A stretch of 64,000 bases of DNA from Neonectria sp. B-13 (taxonomy: Eukaryota; Ascomycota; Sordariomycetes; Hypocreales; Nectriaceae), in assembly GCA_002682825.1 (NCBI GenBank), contig NOKP01000013.1, positions 310,001 to 374,000 on the forward strand, given 5' to 3'. Shown here piece after piece: positions 46,729 through 57,838 of the stretch. How positions within the stretch are numbered: the stretch's first letter is position 1; every line of letters begins with the position of its first letter. The notes beneath the pieces are model-generated. The model did not search any database. It was not told where the DNA came from and saw nothing but the letters and a program-made list of their open reading frames with translations. The position numbers and the translations under genes were made by a program.

Positions 46729-47810
46729 ATGTTGCCCCCCTCGGTGCGGCGCGTCGTCTCCTCCGCCGTCTCCTCCGCCCCTCAGACCGGCGTCATCTCA
46801 TCCCTCGCCTCCTCGGCGCCCAAAACCACTCCCATCTTTCTTCGCGGACACCAGCGACGATGCTCCTCCTCGAAGCCTTCGCGATCCGATAGCGGCTCCA
46901 ACGAGATCGCGGCTGGCCAGTCAGTGCCCGCCTCGTCAACGTCGACGCGGGGCGACGGCAAGGCGGCTGGCGAGAAGCGAAAACGCAAGAACAAGGACGC
47001 CTCTGACCGGACGGCTTCCTTGAAGAAGTTGCCCAGCGTCCCCAACACGCATCACATGTCGCAAGAATGTAGGTGGATTCGAGGTTGCAAATCGTGGGGA
47101 AAACCACTAACAATACCTCAGCTCTTGGACTATCAAGTTTCTTCTCGCTACATCGGCCCATCTCGATCACGCAGACAATGCCTCGAACAGTGTCGGACGA
47201 GCACTTTGCGTCTATTTTCGCTTCCCGGACCAAGGCAAACAGAGTGGCCGACACTATGAGCACCCTTTCCGACACCATCGACCAGCTCGATGGCCCCATG
47301 GCCCAGATGACGATTGGCGGGCAGCAGGAGAGACAAGGCATGGAGGCTATGCACAAGGTCGATATTAAGAACGCCGACGGCAGCGAGTCAAGCATGTACC
47401 TCCAGATCGACACTATGTCTGGCGAATTCTTGCCCTTTCGACCCCCACCTCTACCTCAACCCCAGGCTGCTGCCGAGGCAGACGGCGCCGTGGCCGAGGC
47501 CGAGGCTGTGGAAGATGTTCCCCAACATCGTGTCTACAAGGCTCTCTTCACCATCGAAGAGTCTACCGACCCTGATGGCCAGATCCGAATCATGGCTCAC
47601 AGCCCCCAAATCATGCAGGATCCGCAGCCTCGAAGCTTCCTGGAGCGACTCGCCCTCCGCCAGCTCAGGTTCGACGAGGCCCAGGGCGGCCGTCGCGACA
47701 TGCACGCCATCAGCGTCAAGAGACAACGAAAACTGAAGATGAAGAAGAAGAAGTACAAGAAGCTCATGAGGCGGACACGAAACCTCCGACGCAAGCTGGA
47801 TAGAACTTAA
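46729..47810 (+). CDS. Mitochondrial small-subunit protein mS38/COX24-type (AURKAIP1 domain)
   Basis: Mitochondrial protein ending in the AURKAIP1/COX24 domain, the mark of mitoribosomal protein mS38 (yeast Cox24/Qri5, linked to COX1 expression). Two exons (46729-47068, 47122-47810) give 342 residues. The N-terminus MLPPSVRRVVSSAVSSA is basic and Ser-rich, as for a mitochondrial targeting peptide. A long low-complexity middle follows. The last 40 residues hold the signature: SVKRQRKLKMKKKKYKKL, then MRRTRNLRRKLDR. The domain is highly basic, fitting rRNA contact. The start at 46729 gives a targeting peptide and an in-frame splice; alternative upstream starts were not needed. Confidence 0.87.
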
Positions 47811-48518
47811 GGCTAGTTCTGACTGTACATAATTCTCCCCCGTTCGACATGCTGTTTCTCCCGGGTTCAGGCTTTCGAAATGGGCTCCTTCTTTGTTGCG
47901 GTGTCTGGCATGGCAGGTGATGATTTGTCAATTCGATTTGAAGTATTGCGCTTTGAGGCTTTCTCTTCTATAGACTCGCGCAGGTAACAATCATCATTGC
48001 GAACTGGACTGAATGGTTCCCATCTGGTGAATTCAGGTTATCGGTAGCTTTCACCTTGTATAACTAGTCAATTCATTCTGTTTCTTCACAGAGCTCCTAA
48101 CCTAGTCTCCTTTCCCAGCCTCGTAACTTTAATACAATTGTGGTGGACGGTTTCTCGATGCTAGTCAGCTTTTGAGGCTCTTCATCGTAATACGGCAGAA
48201 GTCTTACGAAGCCTTACTTTTGGTAAAGATAACTTGTACCTAACATTCCGATATTAGACATAATACAAGTCAATCCAAGCGTTTGTGGATATTGTCTCGA
48301 AACGCAGTAGTCAGAACCTAGGAGTCAAAGTTTTCGGTGAGCAAGGTGAGCTGTCAGGTGAAGCCCCCACCTTGAATTTTTGCCGAACCAACACCGCCCG
48401 GCAGAAAAGCGCCGACCGCCAAAATTTTGGATTTTCTAGGCTTGGTCCCACCTCTCAAGTCGAATCCGTATATGCGCCGCCCATTTTCAAAGCGATTGGC
48501 CTTTGGAAAACTGCAAAT
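47811..48518. other. Intergenic / kre33 promoter
   Basis: About 700 bases on the plus strand between two plus-strand genes. No gene recognised. Confidence 0.5.
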
Positions 48519-51500
48519 ATGACGCGCAAAGCTGTGTAGGTCGCCATACGGATCCTGGCATAGATATGAGGAGCTAATCATCGTCTATAGGGATTCGCGC
48601 ATTCCCGCGCTCATTCAAAATGGACTCCAAGAAAAGAAGCGAAGCTTCTTCGTGGTGGTGGGCGACAGGTCCAAGGATGTGATTGTTCACTTGCACTACA
48701 TCATGTCGAGCATGGACATCAAGCAGAACAAGTCTGTTCTGTGGGCTTACAAGAACAAGCTATTGGGCTTCACCAGGTAAGACTATGCGAGCGTATCTCG
48801 CGATGCGACTTTGCTAACGCAAAAACTCCAAGTCACCGAAAGAAGCGCGAGAACAAGATCAAGAAGGAGATCAAGCGAGGAATCCGAGAAGCCAACACCG
48901 AAGACCCGTTCGAACTCTTCGTTTCGCTGCACAACATCCGATATACCTACTACAAGGAGACCGACAAGATCCTAGGTCAGACGTTCGGCATGTGCATTCT
49001 GCAAGATTTCGAGGCCATCACTCCCAACATCCTCGCGCGAACGATCGAGACGGTTGAAGGTGGTGGCTTGGTGGTGCTGTTGGTCAAGGGCATGACCAGC
49101 TTGAAGCAGCTCTACACTCTATCGATGGATGTCCACTCAAGATACAGGACCGAGGCTCACGACGATGTGGTTGCGCGATTCAACGAGCGCTTCATTCTCT
49201 CGCTGGGTAGCTGCGACTCTTGTCTGGTCATCGACGATGAGTTGAACGTGCTTCCCATTTCCGGTGGTAAGGGAGTCAAGAAGCTACCTCCTCCCGATCT
49301 GGATCAGCCCAAGACCGAAGCCCAAATCGAGCTCGACTCCATCAAGGCGGCCAACGAGGACCAGCAGCCCGTGGGATCATTGATCACCCTCGCCAAGACC
49401 GTGGATCAAGCCAAGGCGCTCCTCACCTTCACCGATGCGATCGCTGAGAAGACGCTGCGAAGCACAGTAGCCCTGACTGCTGCTCGAGGACGAGGAAAGT
49501 CTGCCGCCATGGGTGTCGCGGTTGCCGCTGCCGTCGCATATGGTTACAGCAACATCTTCATCACGTCTCCGTCCCCTGAAAACTTGAAAACTCTATTTGA
49601 GTTCATCTTCAAGGGCTTCGACGCGCTGGGCTATGCCGACCACGCCGATTACTCGATTATCCAGAGCACCAATCCCGACTTCAACAAAGCTATCGTTCGT
49701 GTGAACATCCACCGACAGCACCGTCAGACCATCCAGTACATCCGGCCCCAAGATGCCCATGTTCTAGGACAGGCCGAGCTGGTGGTTATTGACGAGGCCG
49801 CCGCCATTCCTCTGCCCCTTGTGCGAAAGCTGATGGGGCCGTACCTGGTTTTCATGGCCTCTACCATCAACGGTTATGAAGGCACTGGCCGATCTCTTTC
49901 TCTGAAGTTGATCAAGCAACTGAGGGAGCAGTCTCGCTCCGCTTCTTCTACCGGCGAGGGAACGGAAATCACTGACCGATCAACTGGCAGAACCTCCAAG
50001 ACGGAGGAGTTCCAGACCGGCAGGAAGTTGCGCGAAATCACTCTCTCAGAGCCAATTCGATATGGCCAGGGAGATTCCGTTGAGAAGTGGCTCAACACCC
50101 TGCTCTGCCTCGACGCCACGCTCCCCAAGACGAAGTCGAGCATCAGCGGGTGCCCCGATCCTACCCAGTGCCAGCTTCTGAACGTCAACCGAGATACCCT
50201 CTTTTCCTTCCATCCGGTCTCCGAAAAGTTCCTGCAGCAAATGGTGGCTCTCTATGTCGCCAGTCACTATAAGAACTCCCCGGATGACTTGCAGCTAATG
50301 AGCGACGCCCCGGCCCACGAGTTGTTTGTCCTTGTACCACCCGTTGCTGAGGATAGCTCAAGACTACCTGAGCCACTCTGTGTGATTCAGGTGTCGCTCG
50401 AAGGAAAAATTAGCAGACAAAGCGTGCTGAACAGCCTAAGCCGAGGACAACGGCCAAGTGGTGATCTGATCCCTTGGCTCGTGAGCCAGCAGTTCCAAGA
50501 CGAGGATTTCGCGTCTTTGTCTGGTGCCCGAGTTGTCAGAATTGCCACTAACCCTGAATACGTGTCCATGGGATACGGCACCAAGGCGCTGGAGCTTCTC
50601 GTCGACTACTACGAGGGCCGATTTGCCAACCTGTCTGAGGATGAGGATACGGTGATGGAGGAGACCATCACACGGGTCACTGACGCGGAATTGGCCAACG
50701 CGACCCTGTTGGATGATGACATTAAGGTTCGGGATATTAACAAGATGCCTCCCTTGTTTTCCAAACTCTCTGAGAAGAGGCATGAGCGCCTCGATTACGT
50801 CGGCGTGAGCTACGGCTTGACTGCTCCCCTTCACAAGTTTTGGAAGCGAGCTTCTTTCTCTCCCGTCTACCTTCGTCAGACAGCCAATGACCTCACTGGC
50901 GAGCACACCTGTGTGATGCTCCGGCCGCTTGAGAACAGCGAGGACCAAAGCTGGCTGGGTGCTTTCTCACGAGATTTCCACAAGCGATTCCTGTCACTGC
51001 TTTCGTACCAGTTCGGTGCATTCCCGGCCATCAGCGCTCTCAGTCTCGATGAGTCGGCCAACATCGGCGCCAAGCTAGACTCTGTCGAGGTACAATCTTT
51101 GACCAAGGTGGAATTGGATAGAATCCTATCGCCCTTTGATCTTAAGCGACTCGAGTCATATGCCAACAACATGCTTGACTACCACGTTGTTCTCGACCTG
51201 ATCCCGACCATCGCCAACCTCTACTTCACCGGTCGCCTAAAGTCTGATATCAGGCTGACCGGCGTTCAGCAGTGCATTCTCCTTGCCATTGGTTTGCAGC
51301 ACAAGGACCTGGATGCTGTGTCTCAAGAGCTTTCCCTGCCCTCGTCCCAGCTCCTTGCTATGTTTATCAAGATTCTACGCAAGGTGACATCACACTTTTC
51401 TACTCTTGTCTCGGATGCTGTGGAGGCGGAACTGCCCAAGGCTGAGAGTCTGGGTGTGACCCGTGAAAATGCCAGCGGGGCCCACGATGATGAACTGGTC

Positions 51501-51887
51501 GACGACCGCTTCGCCCCCCTTACTACTGCCCTTGACGACGAGCTCGAAGAGGGTGGTGATGAGGCCGTCAAGATATTGAAGCAGAAGCAAAGAGAGCTTA
51601 TTGACTCTTTGCCCCTCGACCAGTAAGCACCCATCCACAAAGTTGCCCCGTAGAACTTAATTAACAAGGACCACAGATACGAGATCGAGGAAGCTGCTCC
51701 AGCATGGGAGGAGGCGGAGAAGCAAGTCTTGACCGCCACCAAGCAGGGCAAGTCGAATCCAGTCGTCAGCGTCAAGTCTAGCAAGGCAAAGAGGAAGGTC
51801 GCGGGGCAGCAGACGGCTGCGGAAGTCTACGAGGAAGCGTTTGGCGACAAGCGAAAAAAGGTGAAGAAGGCAAGGAAGCACGATTGA
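48519..51887 (+). CDS. kre33: RNA cytidine acetyltransferase Kre33/NAT10
   Basis: Nucleolar enzyme that makes N4-acetylcytidine in 18S rRNA and tRNA using acetyl-CoA and ATP. Exons 48519-48535, 48591-48776, 48833-51622 and 51677-51887 give 1067 residues, close to the family's usual length. The N-terminal domain starts VDSRIPALIQNGLQEKKRSF. The helicase module shows Walker A TAARGRGKSAAMG and Walker B VVIDEAAAIPLP. The GNAT module shows VVRIATNPEYVSMGYGTKAL. The C-terminal tail is Lys-rich (KRKKVKKARKHD), fitting nucleolar location. The first exon is only 17 bases (MTRKA plus two bases), joined to VDSRIP. The last exon replaces an apparent TAA that lies within the GTAAGC donor. Confidence 0.96.
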
Positions 51888-52611
51888 GGTTGTAGAATAT
51901 CCTAGGTCTGGTCCATGGCATGGCGTTTTGATTAGATGCTGAGTTGTTGGGGTTTCAAAATTCAAGAAGAATGTTGACTGTTCACGTTTCGTTTCCATAG
52001 GCACACCCTATGGTGTTCCTCGCCGTTTACACTCGATGGGCGCAAACAACTGACTTTTTCCAGAACACGGAAAAATTACCTATGTTCGTCCATTGTCCTC
52101 GGGGCATTGAGGTTGTCTAACCTTCATCCTCACTAAATGCTAGTTATTCCACAACCTTCCAGGTGTACCTTGATCCATACCAACAAACAAGAGCGTGTAA
52201 ACAACCCGTTTCACTGATTTAACCTCTGCCACAACCATCAAGGTCTACCTCTATCCCCATCGACAACCCAGAGTGTACTTATATCATGTTTGACTCGCTA
52301 CAGTCCCCGGCGTCTCTCACCTTTTTCGAACACCCGTCACTTCACATTCACCTGCTTGCCGTCGTATGGTCAGAACCTATTCACTGCCAACGCGTTTCTG
52401 AACATGACACTGAACGTGAATACAATTCTGGGCATTGTTCTTCTGTTTCCAACTCCCTTCCCATTTATATATTCAGCATCCCCCGACTTCTTATAGTACC
52501 GCTTGCAACCATTCCGGTTTTCGATCATCCTCTCGGAATCCTCTTTATCATCTCGACTACCTTCATTCCTCGCTGCTTTCTATATCCCCGAGGCACTATA
52601 TACTTGACAAG
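51888..52611. other. Intergenic
   Basis: About 720 bases between two plus-strand genes. It contains repeated CAACC-type motifs and a short imperfect direct repeat of ACAACC.TC.AGGT.TACCT (about 52149-52170 and 52231-52252). No gene recognised. Confidence 0.45.
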
Positions 52612-53583
52612 ATGTGTCAGAAGATCGTGCCTCGATGCTGCCACTGTGCCTTGGCGCAGCCTCCCGACTGGGTGCCGTGCAACGATTACTGGAGAGTCGC
52701 ACGTCCTGCGTTGGAGCAGGGTAAAGATCACCTCCTTCCAAACTCGGAGCACTGCAGGTATCTCTCACGAACCGAGATACCAGTTCTATACGGCTGCGAA
52801 GACAACCACTCTTGTATATCGTGGTTCGCATCTTGCCTTGTTGGATTTGGAGACCAAGAGGATGAGAAAACCCAGTGCCTGCGTCAAATTGCCGCCATAG
52901 AATACTTCGCCTTATATAAGAAGCACTTCGCAGAGAAATACGCCATTCGGACTCAGGTAATCCCACGAAAGCAGCCGAAACCCTTCTTGGTGATGGCAAG
53001 AAAGGCAGTTATGGATACCATGGAGAGTGATTCGGAGGACGACGACGAGATCTCGTGCGGGAGAATGCCCATGGGTCCAATAAAGCGAGCTCCTCGAACT
53101 TTGGGGAGACTCAGAATGTCTTCTCGAAATCCGGCATTTATAGATTCGGCCAACGACGCTACCAGCTCCGACGGCGACAAGGTCCCTTCAACGGACTTAC
53201 TTCTCTCTGATCTATCCGACGAGCAATCCGACGAAGGATCCGAGTTCTCAATGGTACGTCCTGTAACTCACCAAGCTATGCTATCTGAAACTAACATCTA
53301 CCCACAGGTCGAGAAACGCCCGAGACGCATGGAACATTTCTGGGTTGTCAGGATCCCAGCCGTACTCACAATCGGGAACCCGCTCACTACTATATACGCC
53401 CAACACGCGCCCAGGGTACCTGGTTTCGTCACTCGAGCTGAGATTATAAGCAAGCCCCAGGGTGCGGCTTTGAAAGCGATGGCGCGGATTATCGACGGAG
53501 ACGATGCCGCGAAGAACCCTTCGAAACTTGGACGAGCTTTCGGAATGGTTCAAAATTTCATTTCAGCAAAATTTGCCCTCTAA
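52612..53583 (+). CDS. Hypothetical protein with Cys-rich N-terminus and acidic middle
   Basis: Reading frame of 323 residues from ATG 52612, preceded by AAG, to TAA 53581-53583. I do not recognise the family. The first 85 residues contain about nine Cys with a CCHC-like cluster (IVPRCCHCALAQPP), possibly metal-binding. A Phe/Tyr-rich stretch follows (IAAIEYFALYKKHFAEKYAI), then an acidic Ser/Asp run (SDSEDDDE), a basic patch and a folded-looking C-terminus. A canonical intron may lie at 53254-53307 (GTACGT, a CTAAC branch site, CCCACAG). It is 54 bases, a multiple of three without a stop, so splicing would give 305 residues in the same frame. The frame also extends upstream to 52435, but that part looks like leader. 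Confidence 0.7.
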   Translation: MCQKIVPRCCHCALAQPPDWVPCNDYWRVARPALEQGKDHLLPNSEHCRYLSRTEIPVLYGCEDNHSCISWFASCLVGFGDQEDEKTQCLRQIAAIEYFALYKKHFAEKYAIRTQVIPRKQPKPFLVMARKAVMDTMESDSEDDDEISCGRMPMGPIKRAPRTLGRLRMSSRNPAFIDSANDATSSDGDKVPSTDLLLSDLSDEQSDEGSEFSMVRPVTHQAMLSETNIYPQVEKRPRRMEHFWVVRIPAVLTIGNPLTTIYAQHAPRVPGFVTRAEIISKPQGAALKAMARIIDGDDAAKNPSKLGRAFGMVQNFISAKFAL

Positions 53584-55135
53584 GCACTTTTGCTTATGGA
53601 TGTATGGCGTTTGGGGGGAAAAGGGAGGGTGTACAGGCGCACTTTGGAATAAGGTGATTTGGAGTCGAGAACTCGCAACACCGGCAGATACTCGTCGTTG
53701 GATGACGACCTATGGCTGACTTTCAGCTTTGCTTTTGATCCTTTTCATATCCTCATCATGGTCTTTATTGGTGGCTTTGTCAGACTCTAATATTGAAATA
53801 ATTGTAATGATTAACCCATCACAAACATACCATTCATTGCCGTTCCATCAGCACATTTCATTCAGGGACCTTGATCCGGCACCAAGCTCTACTAGCTAAG
53901 CTTAGTACCCCGAGCCGCCATACATGTTTCCAAAGGACATCAGCGTTGGGTAGTTGGCTCTTGTGCTGGCCCTTCATTGACGGTGATTCGGCGAACATGT
54001 TCAATTTGCTTTGTACACACTCGCCTATGGACGTCCTCACCGTCTCCCTTTTCAGGATCCAGTTCGGCTGCAATCTGGATTAAGGCTTTCATAGGATCCC
54101 CGCCATGGACCTAGAAATTTGGAACCAGCAGAGAGTATCATATCAACTCATATGTTACTTGCGGATAGCTGGATAGTTTCCTCCATCGTTGCTCGCTTGA
54201 CGTCAACTGTCAAGCCTTGGTATCGCGTTTTGCGAGATCTGGGCTACTTTGGCCAGCCTGGGTTCTCACCTGAAGTGTTCGGTGACCTTATAGTTACTAG
54301 TAGAACGGCAAGTACTATCTAAAATAATTTTAAGAAGATGCTTGATTGCGGTTCTATGGTCAACTCCGCGGCAACAAAGATAATTGTTCAGTGGCGTCGG
54401 CTATACCCCCGACATACCTTCTCACTCAGCGTCCCTAATGCAGGCTGTAGCCACATTCACTACAACATTCATTGCCGAGATCGTCTCCTCGAGAATGGAT
54501 CACTGACATAGCAGACATTTTCAGGGCGATCCTCCGTGGGGGTCATGGTATGACCTGCAGGACAAGTATTATCCCGGCCCAATTGCTTCAAAAGTATTAC
54601 ATACTGACCTCCCTTGCTACTCCGCTACTAGTTTGGTCCCAGTTCGTCGGGTTTAAAGCAGACCCGCAAGGGCTCCACTACATAGCATATTTCCACTACG
54701 GAGATGCTTAGATCCTGGACGACACACGGAAATTTATCCAGATAGGAACTAAGACGGAGCTGGGGCCGTGTTTGGGGGTGGCCTGTGTTCCCATCCCTGG
54801 TGCTTTGGGGGTCGTAGGGCGAGGAACTATGAGGTAAAGGACAATGGGACAGGTAGTACATGCAAGCTCTCCGGCCGAGGTTGCTGTCCTCCGTTATCGG
54901 CAGCTGAGGTGTCACGTTCATAGCCTTTCTGAACTCGGAACCACTGAAGCCGCTCAGTCGCCAGGATAGTGATGCACCAGTCAAGGAGCAGCTTGCAGGG
55001 TAACCTCGAGCGAAGACCGGAGAGTACTGCGAGATCCATTCCTTACTAGTAGGTAGTATATTACAGGGTCCACTGACTGCCCAAAAACCAGGCCCCCGCG
55101 CCATTCCCAGCTTGAGCCATTACCGTGGCAAACCC
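53584..55135. other. Intergenic, convergent
   Basis: About 1.55 kb between converging genes. Several frames of 60-160 codons exist, the longest on the minus strand at 54628-55104, but none shows a domain or coding-like continuity. Could be degraded DNA; I cannot identify its origin. Confidence 0.5.
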
Positions 55136-56125
55136 TTAGCTAGATCCTTCTAACTTCTTCTCGGTGTCTACCAATTCTGAGAATTCTGCCAGCTGTGACT
55201 CAAGATCCTTGCCCTCAAGAAACGCGCAGGGCTTCCTGGGTTGGCCTCCATAGCCGTAGTAACGTTGTAAGGCAGCTTTGACTGCAACGAAACCCCCCTT
55301 GATCGCGATCCAGTCCCCGCGTGCTACAGTTTCCTGCAGCCCGCGAGCCTCCTCCTGTCTTCCGTCTTTCCAGAGCTGCATGATCCGAACGCACGCCCTC
55401 GGGGCGATGTTTGCTGTGCCGCCGATGACACCATGTCCGCCGACGGCCAGCGTCTGGATCGTGAAGTCGACACTCCCGCCGAAGGTCCGGAACGAGGTCT
55501 CCTTTGTTCCCGCCACAACTCTAGCCAGCTTCCCCGTATTTCCACAGGTCAACTTAACACCAACGATATTCGGGTGTGTTGACAGGGCGAGGATGTTGTC
55601 CGAGTTGAGGTCGAGGCCTCCACAAGCGGCAGGGAAGTTATAAATCAAGATCGGGATGGGGCTGGCATCGCCAACTGCGCGGAAGTGTTCGAGAACAAGA
55701 TCCGTAGTGAGCAGGCCGCCGTAGTATGCCGGCGGGAGAACGAGAGCATGGCTAGCTCCTGAGCAGGCAGCCTCACTGCAGAGTAGTATCGTCTCTCGGG
55801 TAGATTGTGCGCCGCAGCCTGCAATGAGCGGGAGGTGAGATTTGCCAGAAGCATCTAAAGCAGATCGGGTGGCCCTGTTGATGACTTGACGCTCGGCACG
55901 GTCGAGGTGAACAGCTTCGCCATTGGATCCGTGGGTCACAAGGCCAGCGATTCCGCTCTGGGCAAGTCGAGTTGCGTGGGCTTTGGTCGTTGCAATATCG
56001 ATAGTGTCTTCAGGGGTAAAGAAGGCAACTGTTGGGACATAGATTCCGTCTTTCAGAGCTGAGGTTGACGGTGAAGAAGAAGGGGCGACAGTGCCGTTCT
56101 GCTTTGCTCCTGCAGAGATGGTCAT
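55136..56125 (-). CDS. DapA/HOGA-family aldolase (class I, Schiff base)
   Basis: Dihydrodipicolinate synthase superfamily, TIM-barrel lyases that form a Schiff base with a 2-oxo acid. Single exon, 329 residues, start ATG 56125. Motifs: PTVAFFTPEDTID, THGSNGEA (the usual GTTGE loop), catalytic Tyr162 in LIYNFP and Schiff-base Lys191 in VGVKLTCG, plus GVIGGTANIAP near the end of the barrel. Fungi do not make lysine by the bacterial diaminopimelate route. A 4-hydroxy-2-oxoglutarate aldolase-like or deoxy-hexulosonate aldolase role is therefore more likely than dihydrodipicolinate synthesis; which of these cannot be decided here. No linked sugar-acid genes are in the window. Confidence 0.93.
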   Translation of the reverse strand: MTISAGAKQNGTVAPSSSPSTSALKDGIYVPTVAFFTPEDTIDIATTKAHATRLAQSGIAGLVTHGSNGEAVHLDRAERQVINRATRSALDASGKSHLPLIAGCGAQSTRETILLCSEAACSGASHALVLPPAYYGGLLTTDLVLEHFRAVGDASPIPILIYNFPAACGGLDLNSDNILALSTHPNIVGVKLTCGNTGKLARVVAGTKETSFRTFGGSVDFTIQTLAVGGHGVIGGTANIAPRACVRIMQLWKDGRQEEARGLQETVARGDWIAIKGGFVAVKAALQRYYGYGGQPRKPCAFLEGKDLESQLAEFSELVDTEKKLEGSS

Positions 56126-57838
56126 GATGACTGCTTACTTGGTTGTCAATGGTTGCTGTTGGTATCTGGTAGTTTGACAGTGACGGCGGAGATGACAGCA
56201 GAATAACAAGAACGTCAGAAATGGAAGAGAAACAATACAATGTCTCCTCTCGTAGAAACTAATGACAAGGTCTTCCACGTTCATCTTATACCTTCTCGCT
56301 CGGGAGGCAAATTTCCCCAAGGGAAAGGGATAGCCGACAGGGAGACAGAGCAAGATCTAGTAAGCATCTCACCGCAGAGTCTCGGTGCCATCAGCCGAAC
56401 GAATGGAATAGAACCCGATCAGGTGCCTCCTTTGAGCATACAACCCCCACGATTTCCAACAACGCTCCGATCCCCCCCACGCGAAGCCTGTCTAGGGTTG
56501 AGGCGAGTCATGCCACGAGTCCCCACGGCTCCACCTTGACTTGGTCGCACGAGATCCACAGGGCCGCATTAAGCAGTGATCGAGCTGGGGTCATTAACAT
56601 GAAGAAGAGGGGGGTTATAAAGGAGGCAAGGTTTCCTTGGGTATACGGGTTGACGGTCCAACGGCTGCGGTAAGCAGTGCCATTCGGGGCGACCTTCTTC
56701 AGGGAATGCGTCTACGGAAGAAATATGGGGAGTAGGCAATGTTGTAATTCGGGGGTAGGTGGCCTTTCTTGGCGGCTCGTCTCTCGGCTGGTTGGACTAT
56801 TCGGAAATAGATTCAGACCAACTGCAAGTCAACCGAGATTGAAGACCAGACTCAGCAGCATATCTCACATTTCCCTTACCTAAATGTTGAGTCAACATGA
56901 CGTCCATGCCCCGACTTGGTTGCCTTGATGTAGATGTACATCGGTATTACCTCGAGAGCGTTGGGACACGAGCTCGCCACAGCCCTGTTATTCTCTCCTT
57001 GGCTATTCAGGGTGTCGTATTTAATTCCGCTGCAGGGCTCGTCCGTTTTCCTGGGAAGGATTCGCTTACCCCTCCAACGAAACAAGAGTTCATCTTCCCC
57101 GAACAAGACGGATGCATCCAGGGATGGAGCAGACTGTGGGGGAAATGTTACCTAGTTGAGATGGACCCAGTCTGGGGGTTCGTTACCTATGCAGTAAGTA
57201 AGAGATGCCATACTCCTCATCTGATGCCACCTGTGAGTTTGTGACCTACACCGGAATTCGACCCCGATGCGCCGGCCCCCGAGACCCGCTCCGCCCCCGA
57301 CCCGCACTGTTCGCCGCAGCCCTGGACCGGGATAAACTGGGGCTAAATACATCGTCTCAAGTATCTAGACTAAATACTGGGGTTATTTGGCTTAATTAGG
57401 CGCATGAGATATACTTGCAGGAATGACATGACATCGAGAGCCTGAAGAAAAAAAAGCAAGGTGATGGATGACACTAACATGAATGCCGGTACCCCGCCCG
57501 GTGTGAACGCGTCGCACACAGTTGATAGTACCGACGCGTCAAGCAAAAACAAAGAGTCGAACAAGCAAAGGTTAGTGAGATTCATCATAAGACATCAACC
57601 GAAGCCATCACCTTACCTGGTCCGCTTTGGGCACACAATTGAGAGACGCCGCCTCAGAAGGTTGAAAGACGCAAAAGATCGAAGATTCAAAGGCATTCTC
57701 GGTTCCCCCACTTTACACACTTTACGCACTATACGCATCATCTTAGGCACCAACTCTCTTCTTTCACGTCAGTCGCTTCACGTCAGTCGCTTCACGTCAC
57801 ATCGCATCGCATCGCATCGCATCACATCGCATCGCAAC
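56126..57838. other. Divergent intergenic region
   Basis: About 1.7 kb between the aldolase (-) and the DUF7726-like gene (+). The reading frame of the plus-strand gene stays open back to 57461 but looks non-coding there. The last 75 bases are a tandem repeat. No other gene recognised. Confidence 0.5.
57763..57835. repeat. Tandem repeats in 5' leader
   Basis: Two and a half copies of TTCACGTCAGTCGC (from 57763) run into a pentamer array of ATCGC/ATCAC units (57801-57835). The array ends three bases before the ATG of the next gene. Confidence 0.8.

Noticed and set aside
48285..48539. Possible upstream exon of kre33
   Set aside because: The real start MTRKAVDSRIP is at 48519 with a 17-base first exon; the upstream frame has no family similarity.
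54628..55104. 158-codon minus-strand frame between two converging genes
   Set aside because: No domain, no splice-compatible neighbours and composition not clearly coding.
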